Shown piece after piece: positions 47,401 through 56,530 of a DNA stretch of 64,000 bases. Source of the DNA: Nageia nagi (Eukaryota; Pinophyta). The DNA lies in assembly GCA_050084985.1 (NCBI GenBank), contig JBITNC010000001.1:82708001-82772000 (forward strand), written 5' to 3'. Position numbers and translations under genes: made by a program. The notes under the pieces are model-generated. The model made no database searches and was not told the origin of the DNA. It saw only the letters and a program-made list of their open reading frames with translations. The first letter of the stretch is position 1, and every line of letters starts with the position of its first letter.

Positions 47401-48516
47401 TCAAAATCTAACAAAATGGATAAATGCATCGTTTCAGAACAAAAAAGTTATATAAAAACTAACAAAATGGCTAAATACATTCTACATTCTTAATGAACAG
47501 TAGGAAACGTCCCCTATGGAATCCCCAAGTTTCTGGGGATGGCAGGGGACAGAGACAGGAATTTTCATGTTGGGGTACGCGTCCCCTGACAACCTTGCTA
47601 CATTGTCATGCCATGCCCTTTATCAGAGATTTCCAGATGCAAGTGAATATTAGGACGATCTTTTCCATGTTAAGTTTGTACCGTACATAAATCTGTTTTA
47701 CATGAATGGAAGATCTGCATTATCGAATAACACATGAAAAAAAAAATTGTTTTTGCTTGAACATTAACTCGTTTTTTTTGAAATATAGTATAGTGACAGG
47801 GAGCCACGGGTTTTTTTCTACCAATCGGGGCTCTTCGTTAATTTGTCTGAAGTTTTGCTGGCCAAAGTTGGTTGGTGTAGATTATTTATGCTCAAGTTGT
47901 ATCAAGCGCAATTCTCTTAAAAGAGAGGCTGCTTGGATTAACTTCATCGTATTTGTATGTTGGCTAGGAAAGACATTTCTGAAATAAAACTAAATTATAA
48001 CAGTAATCTACAATATAGAGGAGGGGAAAACAGAACTCAAGTGAAATCTTAAACCGTCTCTATTATGTAGTCTAATCAACTGGCCTGGCACTTTGGTTCC
48101 CGGAGGTGATCAGCATGCCAAGGATGATGCATAATATAAAAGATCCTTTATATATTATGTAGAGTAGCAGAGCGAGAAAAACAAAAAGAATATCCAAGAA
48201 ATACTTTACATTTCAGTTTACTATAAAATAGATTATTGTACAGCCATTAATATTTCATTTTTCATCAGGCATGAAAACAATGATGAAATTGTGCAAACAG
48301 CTGAGAGCTGAGACTTGTATGGTTGGAAAGAATAAAAGGCCATTAGAAGGTACATCTGCAGCTGGGGAGAGTGTTGACAACCAGAGTAACAAGCGTCAAA
48401 AGGAAGACACAACTCAGGAGACATCCCAAGGGACATCTATTATAGGCGGTTCACCAATTGGATGGAACTTTATTTGGTTTATGAACACTGAAAAAAGGGC
48501 TACTTCCACAGCATAA
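32404..48516 (+). CDS. Small plant nuclear protein of unknown function, 3 exons with giant intron
   Basis: Exons are 32404-32640, 36512-36566 and 48269-48516, all with GT/AG borders. Exon 1 ends in phase 0. Exon 2 leaves one base (G), completed by GC of exon 3. Together they give 179 residues without a stop. Residues 12-40 are proline- and glycine-rich. LPRKKRKV (43-50) is a classical basic nuclear localisation signal. SQIRTLLKDLRPVF (64-77), LKTPGYRNSTHALEI (81-95) and MKTMMKLCKQLRAET (99-113) form a conserved-looking helical core. GTSIIGGSPIGWNFIWF is near the C-terminus. I recall unnamed plant proteins with this layout but cannot give a function. An upstream in-frame ATG at 32329 would add 25 residues; 32404 is preferred because the GC-rich coding signal begins there. 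Intron 1 is 3.9 kb and intron 2 is 11.7 kb, both full of mobile elements. Confidence 0.82.
32641..33963. other. Intron 1 sequence, no feature recognised
   Basis: T-rich intron sequence with long T runs near 32915-32965. No gene is seen on either strand. Confidence 0.5.
34740..34942. repeat. Tandem duplication, 100-bp period, within family X LTR
   Basis: AAGATTGTAGAGTTTGG occurs at 34754 and 34854, with the following GAAGCATTCAAAGAAAG and GGGTTTAATTATCTT also duplicated. The two copies are nearly identical, so the duplication is recent. Confidence 0.9.
34965..35096. repeat. 39-bp minisatellite, 3.4 copies, within family X LTR
   Basis: Units start TTGGTGCTGATAAATTAG at 34965, 35004, 35043 and 35080. 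Periods are 39, 39 and 37 bp. The repeat is absent from the corresponding part of copy 2 at 40639-42452 as far as I can see. Confidence 0.85.
35101..35196. repeat. 48-bp tandem duplication within family X LTR
   Basis: TAAAGTTGGTGCTTTACAAA begins two almost identical 48-bp units at 35101 and 35149. A false minus-strand reading frame with a leucine/cysteine-rich repeat results; it is not a gene. Confidence 0.95.
35363..36511. other. Intron 1 continuation
   Basis: No feature is seen except a short (TTTA)n run near 36247-36267. It ends in a good acceptor (TTTGCAG) before exon 2. Confidence 0.5.
36567..37485. other. Intron 2, 5' part
   Basis: AT-rich intron sequence without recognisable coding or mobile-element ends. 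Confidence 0.45.
37486..38259 (-). pseudogene. Unknown repetitive ORF family, copy B, C-terminal part
   Basis: The minus strand from the copia insertion site reads RHLFGHHIVILNFMRHG, NIPVFPLNSLEKFVKQAKAS, and then, after a frameshift in a G run near 38070 and a TGA near 37993, a charged tail of 158 codons (37962-37486). That tail contains a nearly perfect repeat of DLIQEEAAK. The first part matches copy A at 17140-17345. Together with the segment at 45261-46200 it was one ORF before the copia element inserted. The function is unknown. It lies antisense within intron 2 of the nuclear-protein gene. Confidence 0.6.
38260..38968 (+). repeat. 5' LTR of the copia element (709 bp)
   Basis: Direct repeat of 44531-45260 with TG...CA ends, directly followed by the primer site. 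As the 5' copy it would have held the element's promoter; I could not fix a convincing TATA box. Confidence 0.93.
38971..38982 (+). promoter_or_regulatory. tRNA-Met primer binding site
   Basis: TGGTATCAGAGC lies two bases after the 5' LTR. It is the standard complement to the 3' end of the initiator methionine tRNA used by plant copia elements. Confidence 0.95.
39077..39830 (+). pseudogene. Copia gag remnant with fused protease/GAG-pre-integrase part
   Basis: The ATG at 39077 starts MANNTNSLPILEFDGAEYEC, a UBN2-type gag start. A TAA at about 39166 interrupts it. It then continues through KDDYIESTDWSTL to KMATLGEET. Immediately after that comes ILDFGCFNHM, the protease region where the family has D-S-G-C (here D-F-G-C). 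The CCHC knuckle and the rest of gag between them are missing, an internal deletion at about 39530. KHVHDIYYTKFNT and VFEDKKCVIYD follow as the region before integrase. Confidence 0.85.
39890..40638 (+). pseudogene. Copia integrase remnant (interrupted)
   Basis: The frame reads GKHSRQYFPKG, then GPMQTKSLGKKFFFLILIDD, the first catalytic aspartates of the integrase core, ESGGEFCCHEFLQFF, and PQQNGVAERKNRTIVDMARS with the glutamate. Several stop codons interrupt it. At 40638, after NYFKVFGCLAYV, it is split by the solo LTR and resumes at 42453 with VVDELRKKLHPKSEAFIFVG. Integrase would insert the DNA copy; it is non-functional here. Confidence 0.92.
40639..42452 (-). mobile_element. Solo LTR, family X copy 2 (1.8 kb), nested in copia integrase
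   Basis: On the minus strand it starts TGTTGGCCATATG and ends GATCAACA, like copy 1. Flanks are TACAA (40634-40638) and CACAT (42453-42457). Both differ by one base from TACAT, which fits the interrupted integrase codons (Y-V-H), so I infer a 5-bp TACAT duplication with one mutation on each side. It carries the phased 9-bp motif array at 41433-41691 and a C-rich-loop hairpin (40655-40680). No coding region is present. Confidence 0.85.
41373..41691 (+). repeat. Phased array of a 9-bp motif (CCGCATAAC)
   Basis: CCGCATAAC or a one- to three-base variant starts at 41373, 41433, 41453, 41477, 41498, 41517, 41538, 41562, 41582, 41602, 41622, 41642, 41663 and 41683. From 41433 the spacing is 19-24 bp, mostly 20-21. 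The 11-12 bp between motifs appear unrelated to one another. The function is unknown. Confidence 0.9.
42453..43630 (+). pseudogene. Copia integrase end and reverse transcriptase remnant
   Basis: After the nested LTR the integrase tail resumes with LRKKLHPKSEAFIFVGYYEN and a serine-rich linker follows. The reverse transcriptase has an open frame of 153 codons at 43044-43505: MHEEINSIEKNDTWELVELP, SKWVCKTKYN, ARLVAKGFTQRYGIDYEEIF and HHLDVNSAFLNG with the first catalytic aspartate. Near 43578, VYMYVDDLI keeps both aspartates of the Y-V-D-D motif. A stop at 43503 and another after DDLI break it. It would copy RNA into DNA. Confidence 0.93.
43631..44505 (+). pseudogene. Copia RNase H remnant
   Basis: RPNIAYAVSLVSKYMIEPS (about 43908-43965) precedes LRYVKGTVDFGIHYSTTEEV and LVGFSDSDWGSILDDWKST with the catalytic aspartates. 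IVFCDNMSAIQLAKNFVHHS and SKHFYIKYHFICDMVEKKHV follow, the normal end of Ty1/copia polyproteins. Stops at about 43988 and 44175 and frame changes interrupt it. Near 43770 the phrase GTTGGCATGGCATGGA is a small local duplication. Confidence 0.92.
44520..44530 (+). promoter_or_regulatory. Polypurine tract of the copia element
   Basis: AAGGAGGAGAA lies directly before the 3' LTR start TGTTGGAATATG at 44531, as expected for the plus-strand primer. Confidence 0.9.
44531..45260 (+). repeat. 3' LTR of the copia element (730 bp)
   Basis: Direct repeat of 38260-38968. It is somewhat longer because of small insertions near 45020-45065. Confidence 0.93.
45261..46200 (-). pseudogene. Unknown repetitive ORF family, copy B, N-terminal part
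   Basis: A minus-strand open frame of 216 codons (45940-45290) encodes an unrecognised protein with HGIGNAVGYHVKQKGVGNHQ, TPRWGGHPGFPYVIRL and LDYFRADHDIISLLVVSRLL. A frame change near 45305 leads into VMLVMRYLTLEGKF, which meets the copia insertion site and continues at 38259 with RHLFGHH. A further minus-strand open frame at 46200-46006 (MSFIKLQTVFASMVEYFDC) may be its start. The segment was therefore contiguous with 38259-37486 before the copia insertion. No known domain is visible. Confidence 0.5.
46201..47234. other. Intron 2, no feature recognised
   Basis: Intron sequence of mixed composition with no coding or element ends that I could support, apart from the target duplication at its right edge. 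Confidence 0.4.
47235..47597. mobile_element. Non-autonomous hAT-type DNA element (MITE, 363 bp)
   Basis: Terminal inverted repeats CAAGGTTGTCA and TGACAACCTTG are perfect over 11 bp. They are flanked by an identical 8-bp duplication, CTACATTG, at 47227-47234 and 47598-47605. An 8-bp target duplication with such ends is the mark of the hAT superfamily. There is no transposase. Both ends are unusually G-rich in one strand (GGGGGACGGGG and similar), in contrast to the AT-rich surroundings. It lies in intron 2 of the nuclear-protein gene. Confidence 0.93.
47606..48268. other. Intron 2, 3' part
   Basis: Intron sequence up to the acceptor TTCATCAG at 48261-48268. No other feature is recognised. 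Confidence 0.5.
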
Positions 48517-49285
48517 ATATGCAGGCAACTTTGCTGGTTTGCTTGACAGAGAAGAAGAGTTGACAATGGATTGTTTTTGCAGAAGATATTTTTGATAACA
48601 TTTCACTCAGCATAACCAGTGTATGATATTGCTGAATATATTTTTCATAACATTTCACTCAACATTTCATCCAGGATGCGGTAATCTGAATGAGGATGTT
48701 AATTATATTTTGGTCTGTAAGCAAGATATGCGACCATCTACCTTGGCAGAAATTGTTTCCTAAATGTTTTTGATGCCAGAAATTGGGTCCTAAGCTTCTG
48801 GAAACTACTATGATTTTTGCAAAGTTACTTTGCTATTGATATTTACTGTCTTCCTGTCAGGATGATATAACATGTTTGTTGATAATTCTGTCACCAGACA
48901 TGGATCTATGATCTAATCTACTTGAGAATTGTATTGTCATTGATATATAGGTGTTTTCCGCAGAGATCCTACAATACTATGCTCGTGGTGATGATGTTAT
49001 CTAAAATGAGTCTGATAATTGAATGTACATATAGAACCATTTAGGTAAGGTCATTTACAGATTACATCTGTTTAATTGGTTTTGATGTGAATTCCTTTCA
49101 TTAGTTTTAAGTTAGACTTGTGAATAATGGACTATTGAACACCTCTCGTCTTCAAAGGTTAGTTCCTGGAGAACAAAACATGGATGAGAAGGCAATGCCA
49201 TCTGTGATTAACAATGTTGGGTACATTAGTGATAGAGAAGCTCAGCGTTGTGAATTAGACTGGTGTCTTGATTTAGATGGAATTA
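48517..49285. other. 3' flank of the nuclear-protein gene
   Basis: It probably contains the 3' untranslated region. No polyadenylation signal could be fixed and no further exon was recognised. Confidence 0.4.
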
Positions 49286-50431
49286 TGTTTTAAGTAAAAT
49301 CAAATCATTAATTTTATTTTGATTTTGTAATTAATTATTTTACATGCGGGTGTATAATTATGTTATTTTATAACATAAAATTGTTTAATGCAATGTTAGG
49401 ATCCCATATCTTAACATTTATTTATATTGTTAGTTGTTTACTTTAATATGTTAAATATCAGCATGTATCAACTTGTAAGGTGGATTGTGACATTTTTGTA
49501 AGGCGAATTGCCATTTTGTAATGAACTGTCAAATTAGGGTTAGGATAGTATGGTTATAAATGTGTAGGAGAGGAAGAGATATCATAGCCCCTCTGAAGCG
49601 GCTTGCAATTCATTTTACTCAATAAAGTTACTCTATTTATGTGAGCATGCTATTATTCCAAATCATATTGTTGAATTACTATTCAATTGTTTTTCAATTC
49701 CATTGCTATATCGCATTTTACTGTTATTTTGGTTTAAATTTTTCATTAGATCTTCTGGGTGTTGGAATATGGACTTGATCAAAACTGAAATTTGACCTCA
49801 AAACACTTATTTCAAGATCTTTACTCAAGAAACACATAGATCTAAAGTGTTTCATCGTTTTTGTTTTGTTTTGTCAATTTTCAATTTAAACGTGTCTTAA
49901 GTATTTTTTGGTATTTTTCTAAGTTTGTTTGAGTTCGTGGCTTTGATGTTCCATCACAAGATTAATTCTAGGTTGATTCCTATATTGTTTGGTAGTAGCT
50001 TAGAATTCTATATAATGGTTTGCTCAATGTATTGGATTCTAACAATGTAGTAGAATGGAGTAGTAGTGTGAGAGCTTTATGAGAGGAGAGGTGTGCTTAG
50101 TTGCAATGTGTAGGATTCTATCAAAATACACACAAAGATTGTTGTAAGCTATATTTCATTGTGTGAGCAACAAATAGATTGTGATGAAGCATTCAAATGC
50201 TTGTTCATGAGTGTTTATTGATTAACTCCATAGTTTTTTTATCATGTATCTTGGTAATACAAGATTAATCTTGGGAGAGTTCAACCTTTGTTTATGCTTC
50301 TGCTGGTTGCTTTATTTGTGAGATCATTAATCTTATTAAGGTTATTGTTGCAAGTAGAGTTGAACTATTTTGAAACTGATCAAGTTTATAATGTAGTAAA
50401 TCTATTAAGATTTTACATTGGGCTCCTAACA
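49286..50431 (+). mobile_element. Probable 5' LTR of a gypsy element
   Basis: The right end CTCCTAACA (50431) is followed two bases later by a primer-site-like sequence. Inside are GTTATAAATGTGTAGG (about 49553) as a promoter and CAATAAAG (about 49620) as a poly(A) signal, in the order of an LTR. The left end is uncertain: TGTTTTAAGTAAAATC at 49286 is my best guess, because a self-complementary stretch follows it, as at other LTR tips here. The matching 3' LTR was not identified. Confidence 0.5.
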
Positions 50432-50433
50432 TC

Positions 50434-50445
50434 TGGTATTAGAGT
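50434..50445 (+). promoter_or_regulatory. Degraded tRNA-Met primer binding site
   Basis: TGGTATTAGAGT differs from the consensus seen at 38971 by two C-to-T changes. It lies two bases after the LTR end CA. Confidence 0.75.
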
Positions 50446-50986
50446 TTCAATTTTGGCTACTTATGGGCAAATTGAAGATCGAGTTTTACTTTTGTGAAGT
50501 TGAATTGAGTTGAAGACCTAGATTTATCCAATTTTTGGTTGAAATGTTACCAAAATTTTCTTAGATTTGTGAGGTTGGAATCGAGTTGAAGATCTAAAAA
50601 TTGTCCATTTTCTAGTTGAAATTTTGCCATTTTTTTTTTCTTCAGAAATCTGTATATTTTATGGAGACCCTAGTTCGTTACTCCTTTCAAAATCAAACCT
50701 TTTATCCATCGAGTTATTTTATTTATCATTTTTTTCATTGTATCTCAACCTTCAAATTGTATTCGAGCCACCATTTCTAAGAAATCGTTTTCATTTTGGA
50801 ACCTTAAGTTTGCATAGAAAAAATAATAGGTTTCCAAAATGGGTATCGATTTTTTAGAAAAAAGTCTAGAGCTTCGAAAATCATCATTTCGAGATCTATC
50901 CTATTGGGCATATTTTTTGGGTTGATCATTTTGATATATAACACCTATATATCAGTTTTCAAAAATAACAGTTTCCAAAAATAACA

Positions 50987-51960
50987 ATGTCTATAAATAG
51001 TAATATGTCTGAAGAAATGAGATCTCAAGACCTTGAAAAATTATCTCCGAAGGTTGAATACATCACTAGTTTGATTGGTGATGTTTACCTCCCATTTGCT
51101 CTTGAACTAAACAAGACAATGACATCTATATCCTCCAGCTATGGTTCCCTTAACCAATATTTGCAAATTCTTCAACAAGCACACGTTGCAGGTTTATCAA
51201 CGAGTTTGAGTGAATCTTAACCATCAGTAGGGCAAGAGTGCTAGATACCCAAAAGACATCAACAAGCCTTCATTCTTCTAAGAACAACCAAACTAGATTT
51301 TCCCAAATTTGATGGCAAGGATCCCATTAGTTGGATTTATCATGCCAAACAATATTTCTTCTTGAACCCAATTTTATAGGCTTAGAAGGTCAACATTGCC
51401 TCATTTAATCTTGAGCATACTTCACCACAAATCTCTTAGTTCAATTTGGCCCAAGTGATTTTGAAGATTTTACATGAGCTTTGACAAAACTCTGTCAAAC
51501 AACTACTATAAGAGAATACTAGGCACAACTTGAAAAGCTAGCCAATCGCACATAAGGATTAGATGATGCATTTTTCTGAAGTTGTTTTCATTAGTGGACC
51601 AAAGGAAGAGCTTTATATGGAAGTCAAAATGTTCAATCCCGATATTATGATGAAAGCTATTGGGCTTGCTAAATTGGCTGAAGACAAGTTCATTGCTTAA
51701 CGGAAACATGCGAAACAAGCATTTGGGAAACCCCAAAATTCTTAAATTGGTCCAAAAACCAAATCGACCATTGCAAATGAAGCGACTTACTCCCGAGGAA
51801 ATGAAGGAGCGCAAGGAAAAAGACCTCTGCTATAATTGTGATGAAAAATTCGAGCCCAACCATCGTTGTACCACACAAATTGTACCTATTAGATGACAAT
51901 ACCCTGATCGAGCCACTAAAGGAGGCATATGGGGATGCAATCGCGAACATGGTGGAGGAA
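50987..51960 (+). pseudogene. Ty3/gypsy gag remnant
   Basis: The ATG at 50987 opens MSINSNMSEEMRSQDLEKLS, an open frame of 77 codons. After a stop, KLDFPKFDGKDPISWIYHAK (about 51291-51350) and QYFFLNP follow as the gag core. MTPEEMKERKEKDLCYNC with CDEKFEPNHRC (about 51780-51870) is the gag zinc knuckle in the form typical of plant chromoviruses. At least four stops and two frame changes make it inactive. Confidence 0.88.
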
Positions 51961-52019
51961 CCTAATAATCACATTGAAGATACTTAAGAGATTTCTTGCA
52001 ATGCCTTTTTCGTATTTTT

Positions 52020-52375
52020 TTCCCCATAGACTATGAAGTGTCGTGGACATTTCAAGGGACAAACTTTGATTGCGTTGATCAATTTAGGGAGCATGCAAAA
52101 TTTCATTGATCCCAAGGTAGCAAAAAAAAAACTATTATATACAACCTCAAAATAATTTTGAAGTGATGATTGATAATTGTGGAAAGATTGCTTATAAGGG
52201 AAAATATTGCAATGTCAAACTCAACATGGGAGAGTATCAATTGCAAAGTGATATATATCCCTTCCATTGGGAGGATGTGATGTGGTCCTTAGCGCTCAAT
52301 GGTTGCGAACATTGGGACCTATCCTCTGGGAGTTTTTTGAATTTCGGATGCAATTTATAGCTGAGGACCCAAATA
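52020..52375 (+). pseudogene. Ty3/gypsy protease remnant with dead active site
   Basis: KCRGHFKGQTLIALINLGSM with NFIDPKVA corresponds to the retropepsin active site. The catalytic aspartate and the next residue (normally D-S-G or D-T-G) are replaced by N-L-G. CDVVLSAQWLRTLGPILWEF (about 52279-52340) follows as in plant gypsy elements. It lies between the gag knuckle and the reverse transcriptase in the expected order. Confidence 0.85.
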
Positions 52376-52419
52376 TACCCTTAAGGGACTTCACTAAGGA
52401 CAATCACAAATTATTAGTT

Positions 52420-53880
52420 CCCACAACATGAAGAAGCTTCTTTGCAAGGGCAAAAAAGGCATGGTGGCGCAACTGTTTTTAATTCAATCGATAGAGCAAG
52501 GACATGGCAAATTGGAGGAACTCCAACAACTGTTGGCATGTCATGAAGGTGTTTTTGAAGAATCTAAGGGGTTGACCCTACGTCGCTCTTATGATCATGC
52601 CATCTAGTTGATTCCAGAATTCAACCACCTAACATTCATCCCTATCGTTACCTCTATCTGCAAAAGGATGACATTGAGAAATTGGTGAATGAAATGTTGG
52701 AAGTAGATATCATTCAACCTAGTGTGAGCCCTTACTCTTCTCCTATTCTATTGGTTCACAAGGATGGGTCTTGGCACATGCACATCGACTTTCAGGTTGT
52801 CAACAAACTCATAAACAAGGACAAGTTTTTCATCTTGGTTATTGATGAGTTGGACGAATTACATGGCTCAACATATTTTTCTAAACTGATTTACGATTCG
52901 GGTATCACCAAATCAAGCTTTGTGAAGAAGATATTCCCAAAATTGCTTTCTATACACATGAAGGTCACTATAAGTTTTTAGTAATACCATCCATTTAGTC
53001 TTACTAATGCTCCTTCCACCTTTTAGAGCCTCATGAATCAAGTATTTCCTCCTCACCTTAGAAAATTTATTTTGATTTTTTTTTATGATATTTTAATCTA
53101 CAATAAGAATTGGGAGGATAATCTATCCCACTTAGATAAGACCTTGCAAATTCTCGAAGATAATCAACTATATGTTAAGCGATCCAAATATTCTTTTGGA
53201 CACAGAGAGATTGAGTACTTAGGGCACATTATATTTCAAGGTGTCAAGGTAGATCCTTGAAAGATTGCAAATACGAAAAGCTGGCCTCCTCCCAAATCAT
53301 TGAAGGAACTACGTGGATTCCTAGGATTAACTAGGTATTATCACAAATTTGTGAAGGATTATGGCAAGATTGTAGTACCACTCACAAGACTACTAAAAAA
53401 GAATACCTTCATTTGGTCACCCATTGCTTAAGAATCTTTCCACAAATAAAAAAAAGCCATGTGTTCCACCCTAGTCTTGGCCATGCTTGATTTCTCCAAA
53501 CTATTTGTCATTGAGAGCGATGCTTCCAAAGTGGGACTTGGAGCCATTTTGATGTAGGAGGGACAACACTTGGCTTTCACTAACAAGGCCTTATGATGTA
53601 AAAATTTGGCTAAATCCACCTATGAGAAAGAAATGTTAGTCATTATTCATGCTCTTCAACGATAGCGACCATATCTCATTGGTTGACACTTTCTCATTCG
53701 AAAGCGACCATATCTCATCATAGTTTGAAATACTTCATGGAACCAGTAATCTCAACTCCTAAATAATAAAAGTAGGTTACAAAGCTTTTAGGCTATGATT
53801 ATGAGATTGTGTATCAAAAGGGTAGAGAAATTGTAGTTATTGATGCCCTTTCTCAAAGTTTGAGGGGCCTATGGCACTTT
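52420..53880 (+). pseudogene. Ty3/gypsy reverse transcriptase and RNase H remnant
   Basis: NEMLEVDIIQPSVSPYSSPI, LLVHKDGSWHMHIDFQVVNK and [20 protein letters not shown] give the palm domain. The catalytic motif reads ILIFFYDILIYN: the first of the two adjacent aspartates (normally F-F-D-D) is tyrosine. [38 protein letters not shown] and [15 protein letters not shown] follow. RNase H begins with LFVIESDASKVGLGAILM and YEKEMLVIIHALQR. There are several stops, and near 53665-53717 a short direct duplication (GCGACCATATCTCAT twice). Confidence 0.92.
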
Positions 53881-54149
53881 AAGCAATTTCACTTCTGGTT
53901 CCTCAATGGCTTATTTAGGTTAAATAAGAATGACTCCATGATAGCTCTACTTAGATGTTGATTCACCAACTCCATACTAACCTTGCTAGCAAACCCCATT
54001 TTTCATGGCATGATGGAATTCTTCGTTTCAAGGTTCGCATTGCACTATATGCCAATTCTTCATGCTGTAAGCTAATACTTCAAGAGTTAATGCTTCTCTG
54101 ACTGTTTGATGCTTTGGTTTTTTGAAGACCTACAAATGAGTGACCCACT

Positions 54150-55070
54150 CCTTCTATTAGACTAAAATGTAACAAAACATCAAGAAATTTGTTGCTGAAT
54201 GTGATGTTTGTCAATGACAAAAAGGTGAGCAATTGGCACTCGCCTCCTTTAGCCTTTACCTATACCAATATGCACTTAGACTGATATTTCGATAGATTTC
54301 ATTGAGGGCCTCCTTAAATCCTATGAGAAATCTGTTATAATGGTGGTAGTGGATAGGATGTCCAAATATGCACACTCCTGCACTTTAGCTCATCCTTTCA
54401 AGGCATAATTAATGATCACGATTCGACCTTTACCAACAATTTTTGGCATGAATTCTTCAAGGTTCAAGGTACTCAACTTAATATGAGCTTAGCCTATCAT
54501 CCCCAAATTGATGTTCATATTGAAGTTATCTTTTTCTCAGCTTAACCAATCCATTGGGTTAAATGGCTTCCTTTGGTAGAATGGTGGTATAATACTTAAT
54601 ATCACACTTCCATTAAGATGACTCCCTATGAAGTATTATATGGTCAACCACCATCCACCATGGCTTCTTATGTTTCCAAAAACACCATTGTCCAAGTTGT
54701 TGATACCAGCTTAATCAATCAGAGAGATATTCTCCATCTTCTTCTGAAGAACTTGCAAGTAACTCAACATTGCATGAAGCAACAAGTTGATCAACAACGA
54801 GTCGAAAGAGAATTTCAAGAAGGGGACACAATTTTCTTATGGCTTCAACCATATTGACAAAAATCTCTCAAGGTAAAAGGACATTACAAGTTGACTTTGA
54901 AATTTTGTGGGCCTTACAAAATTCTGCAATGCTTTGGATCTGTAGCCTACAAGTTGGAGTTACCTGAATCTTCAAAATTTCACTCTTTTTTTCATGTCTC
55001 TTGCCTCAAGAAGGTCTTGGACTTGCAAGTAATGTTTAGAAATATATATCTAATATATCAAAAATCAAGT
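54150..55070 (+). pseudogene. Ty3/gypsy integrase remnant
   Basis: A zinc-finger piece (ECDVCQ near 54196) and a decayed core precede an open frame of 79 codons at 54618-54857: MTPYEVLYGQPPSTMASYVS, then QQVDQQRVEREFQEGDTIFL with WLQPY. A second frame gives VKGHYKLTLKFCGPYKILQC, FGSVAYKLELPESSKFHSFF and HVSCLKKVL. This tail is characteristic of plant chromovirus integrases. A chromodomain would normally follow and is not recognisable; the sequence diverges after 55020. Confidence 0.88.
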
Positions 55071-55275
55071 ATTTTCAAATCAAGGCCAACTTATATATCT
55101 AACATCAGGTATCAAAATGACATTTTGTATTGAGTTTCATTGCATATATCTTATTCATACAATTATTTTTTTTAGTCACAATATTTTAAAAAGCCATGGC
55201 ACCTCCATGAGAACAAATGTAAAATTACTTCTATATGTCATAGGAAATTCTATGATACCAACACAACCTTCAACG

Positions 55276-55406
55276 CTTTGGGGAACATTTGATCTCATTT
55301 ACTTTGGGGAACTCTCGATCTTATTTTCTTTGGGGCACTCTCAATCCCATTTGCTTTGAGATACCCTTGATCCCATTTGCTTTGAGACACTTGCGATCCC
55401 CATTTG
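55276..55406. repeat. 26-bp minisatellite, five copies
   Basis: Units starting CTTTGGGG or CTTTGAG begin at 55276, 55302, 55328, 55354, 55380 and 55407, an exact 26-bp period. Each contains a GATC or AATC and CATTT landmark. It lies between the integrase and the presumed polypurine tract of the gypsy element. Confidence 0.93.
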
Positions 55407-55905
55407 CTTTAAAGTAATAGCACCATATCCATCAAAACAAAATATGTTGCTTCTTGATGTGATCTTAGGGTAGAATTAGGACAACCAAAGGAGACCATCT
55501 TCATCCTCTTGCTTGGTGATATAAGCAACCCTATTTCTCAGGAGTAAAAGAAAACCCTTAGGTCATTATATATTTCCTACTACATGGTTGTTCTTTTAAA
55601 AGATGTAATTTATGTAGGTATTATCTTGTTTTCTTCCACATATCCATCTTCACCATATTGGAGAGTAGAACCGAAAGCATTATCAATCCTTGAATAAAAA
55701 AATGCAAACTTTGGCTTGGTTCTTCAATAGGAAAATTCCTTTGGGCAACCAAGATCAAAAGAGAGGCAACAAGATATCATACTCGAGCATAGAAATATTT
55801 TAGGGAAGTCCTCTTTATTATTGCAATTTTTTTATACTTTTCTATGTTTCTTTGGATTATGTAATTTCAAATACCCTTTCATTTCATATCAAAAGATGGG
55901 TAAAA
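55407..55905. other. Non-coding 3' part of the gypsy element
   Basis: No coding domain is visible. The right end is purine-rich (AAAAGATGGGTAAAA) and may be the polypurine tract. Confidence 0.4.
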
Positions 55906-56530
55906 TGTAGATGCTTATAAATGATTTATTATTTAATAAATCATATTTAGATATCTCAAAAGAACAAATAACAATATTACATAAATCAAGGCTAATGTGT
56001 TATCAAAGAGTTATATCATGCGCTAAGTTCAATGTTTTATTAGTAATCATGATTATATCTAGAAATATCTTGATATTATAAAGATTATTTCTATTGCTAT
56101 ATGTTGGTCTTCACTCCTTTCTATGTCATTGCAAGTATAAATGTAGGAGTTGGTTGATATTACCTATCAAATTTGTTTGATAGGTGGTTGTCCATACATC
56201 ATACTACACTAATGGTGTCTATTGATGTCACCTATATGAGAATCTATTATACTTTAAAGCTCATGTTACATGCTATTATTTTCATTGTTCTTAATACTGC
56301 TAAACTCACAACATGCACAATGTTGAAGGATTGAGATCATGATGTTCATGCCATTCTACTCTGAGATCCAGAGTTATAGATTTAAAGGATGTTAAGCATA
56401 TATCTGGATAATTGAATATCCTTACTTCTTTGTCTTGGATCCAATCCAATCCTCCATACATAGAGACACATCTTAAGGATTGCTTCTATCTATCAGGTGC
56501 ACACTTTCTTAGCATTGTTCATATAGCCTT
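55906..56530 (+). mobile_element. Probable 3' LTR with tip hairpin
   Basis: TGTAGATGCTTATAAATG follows a purine run. TGATTTATT (55922-55930) pairs perfectly with AATAAATCA (55935-55943). AAGTATAAATGTAGGAG near 56136 resembles an LTR promoter. It does not obviously match the presumed 5' LTR at 49286-50431, so the two ends may belong to different elements or one assignment may be wrong. The right end is a guess. Confidence 0.4.
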
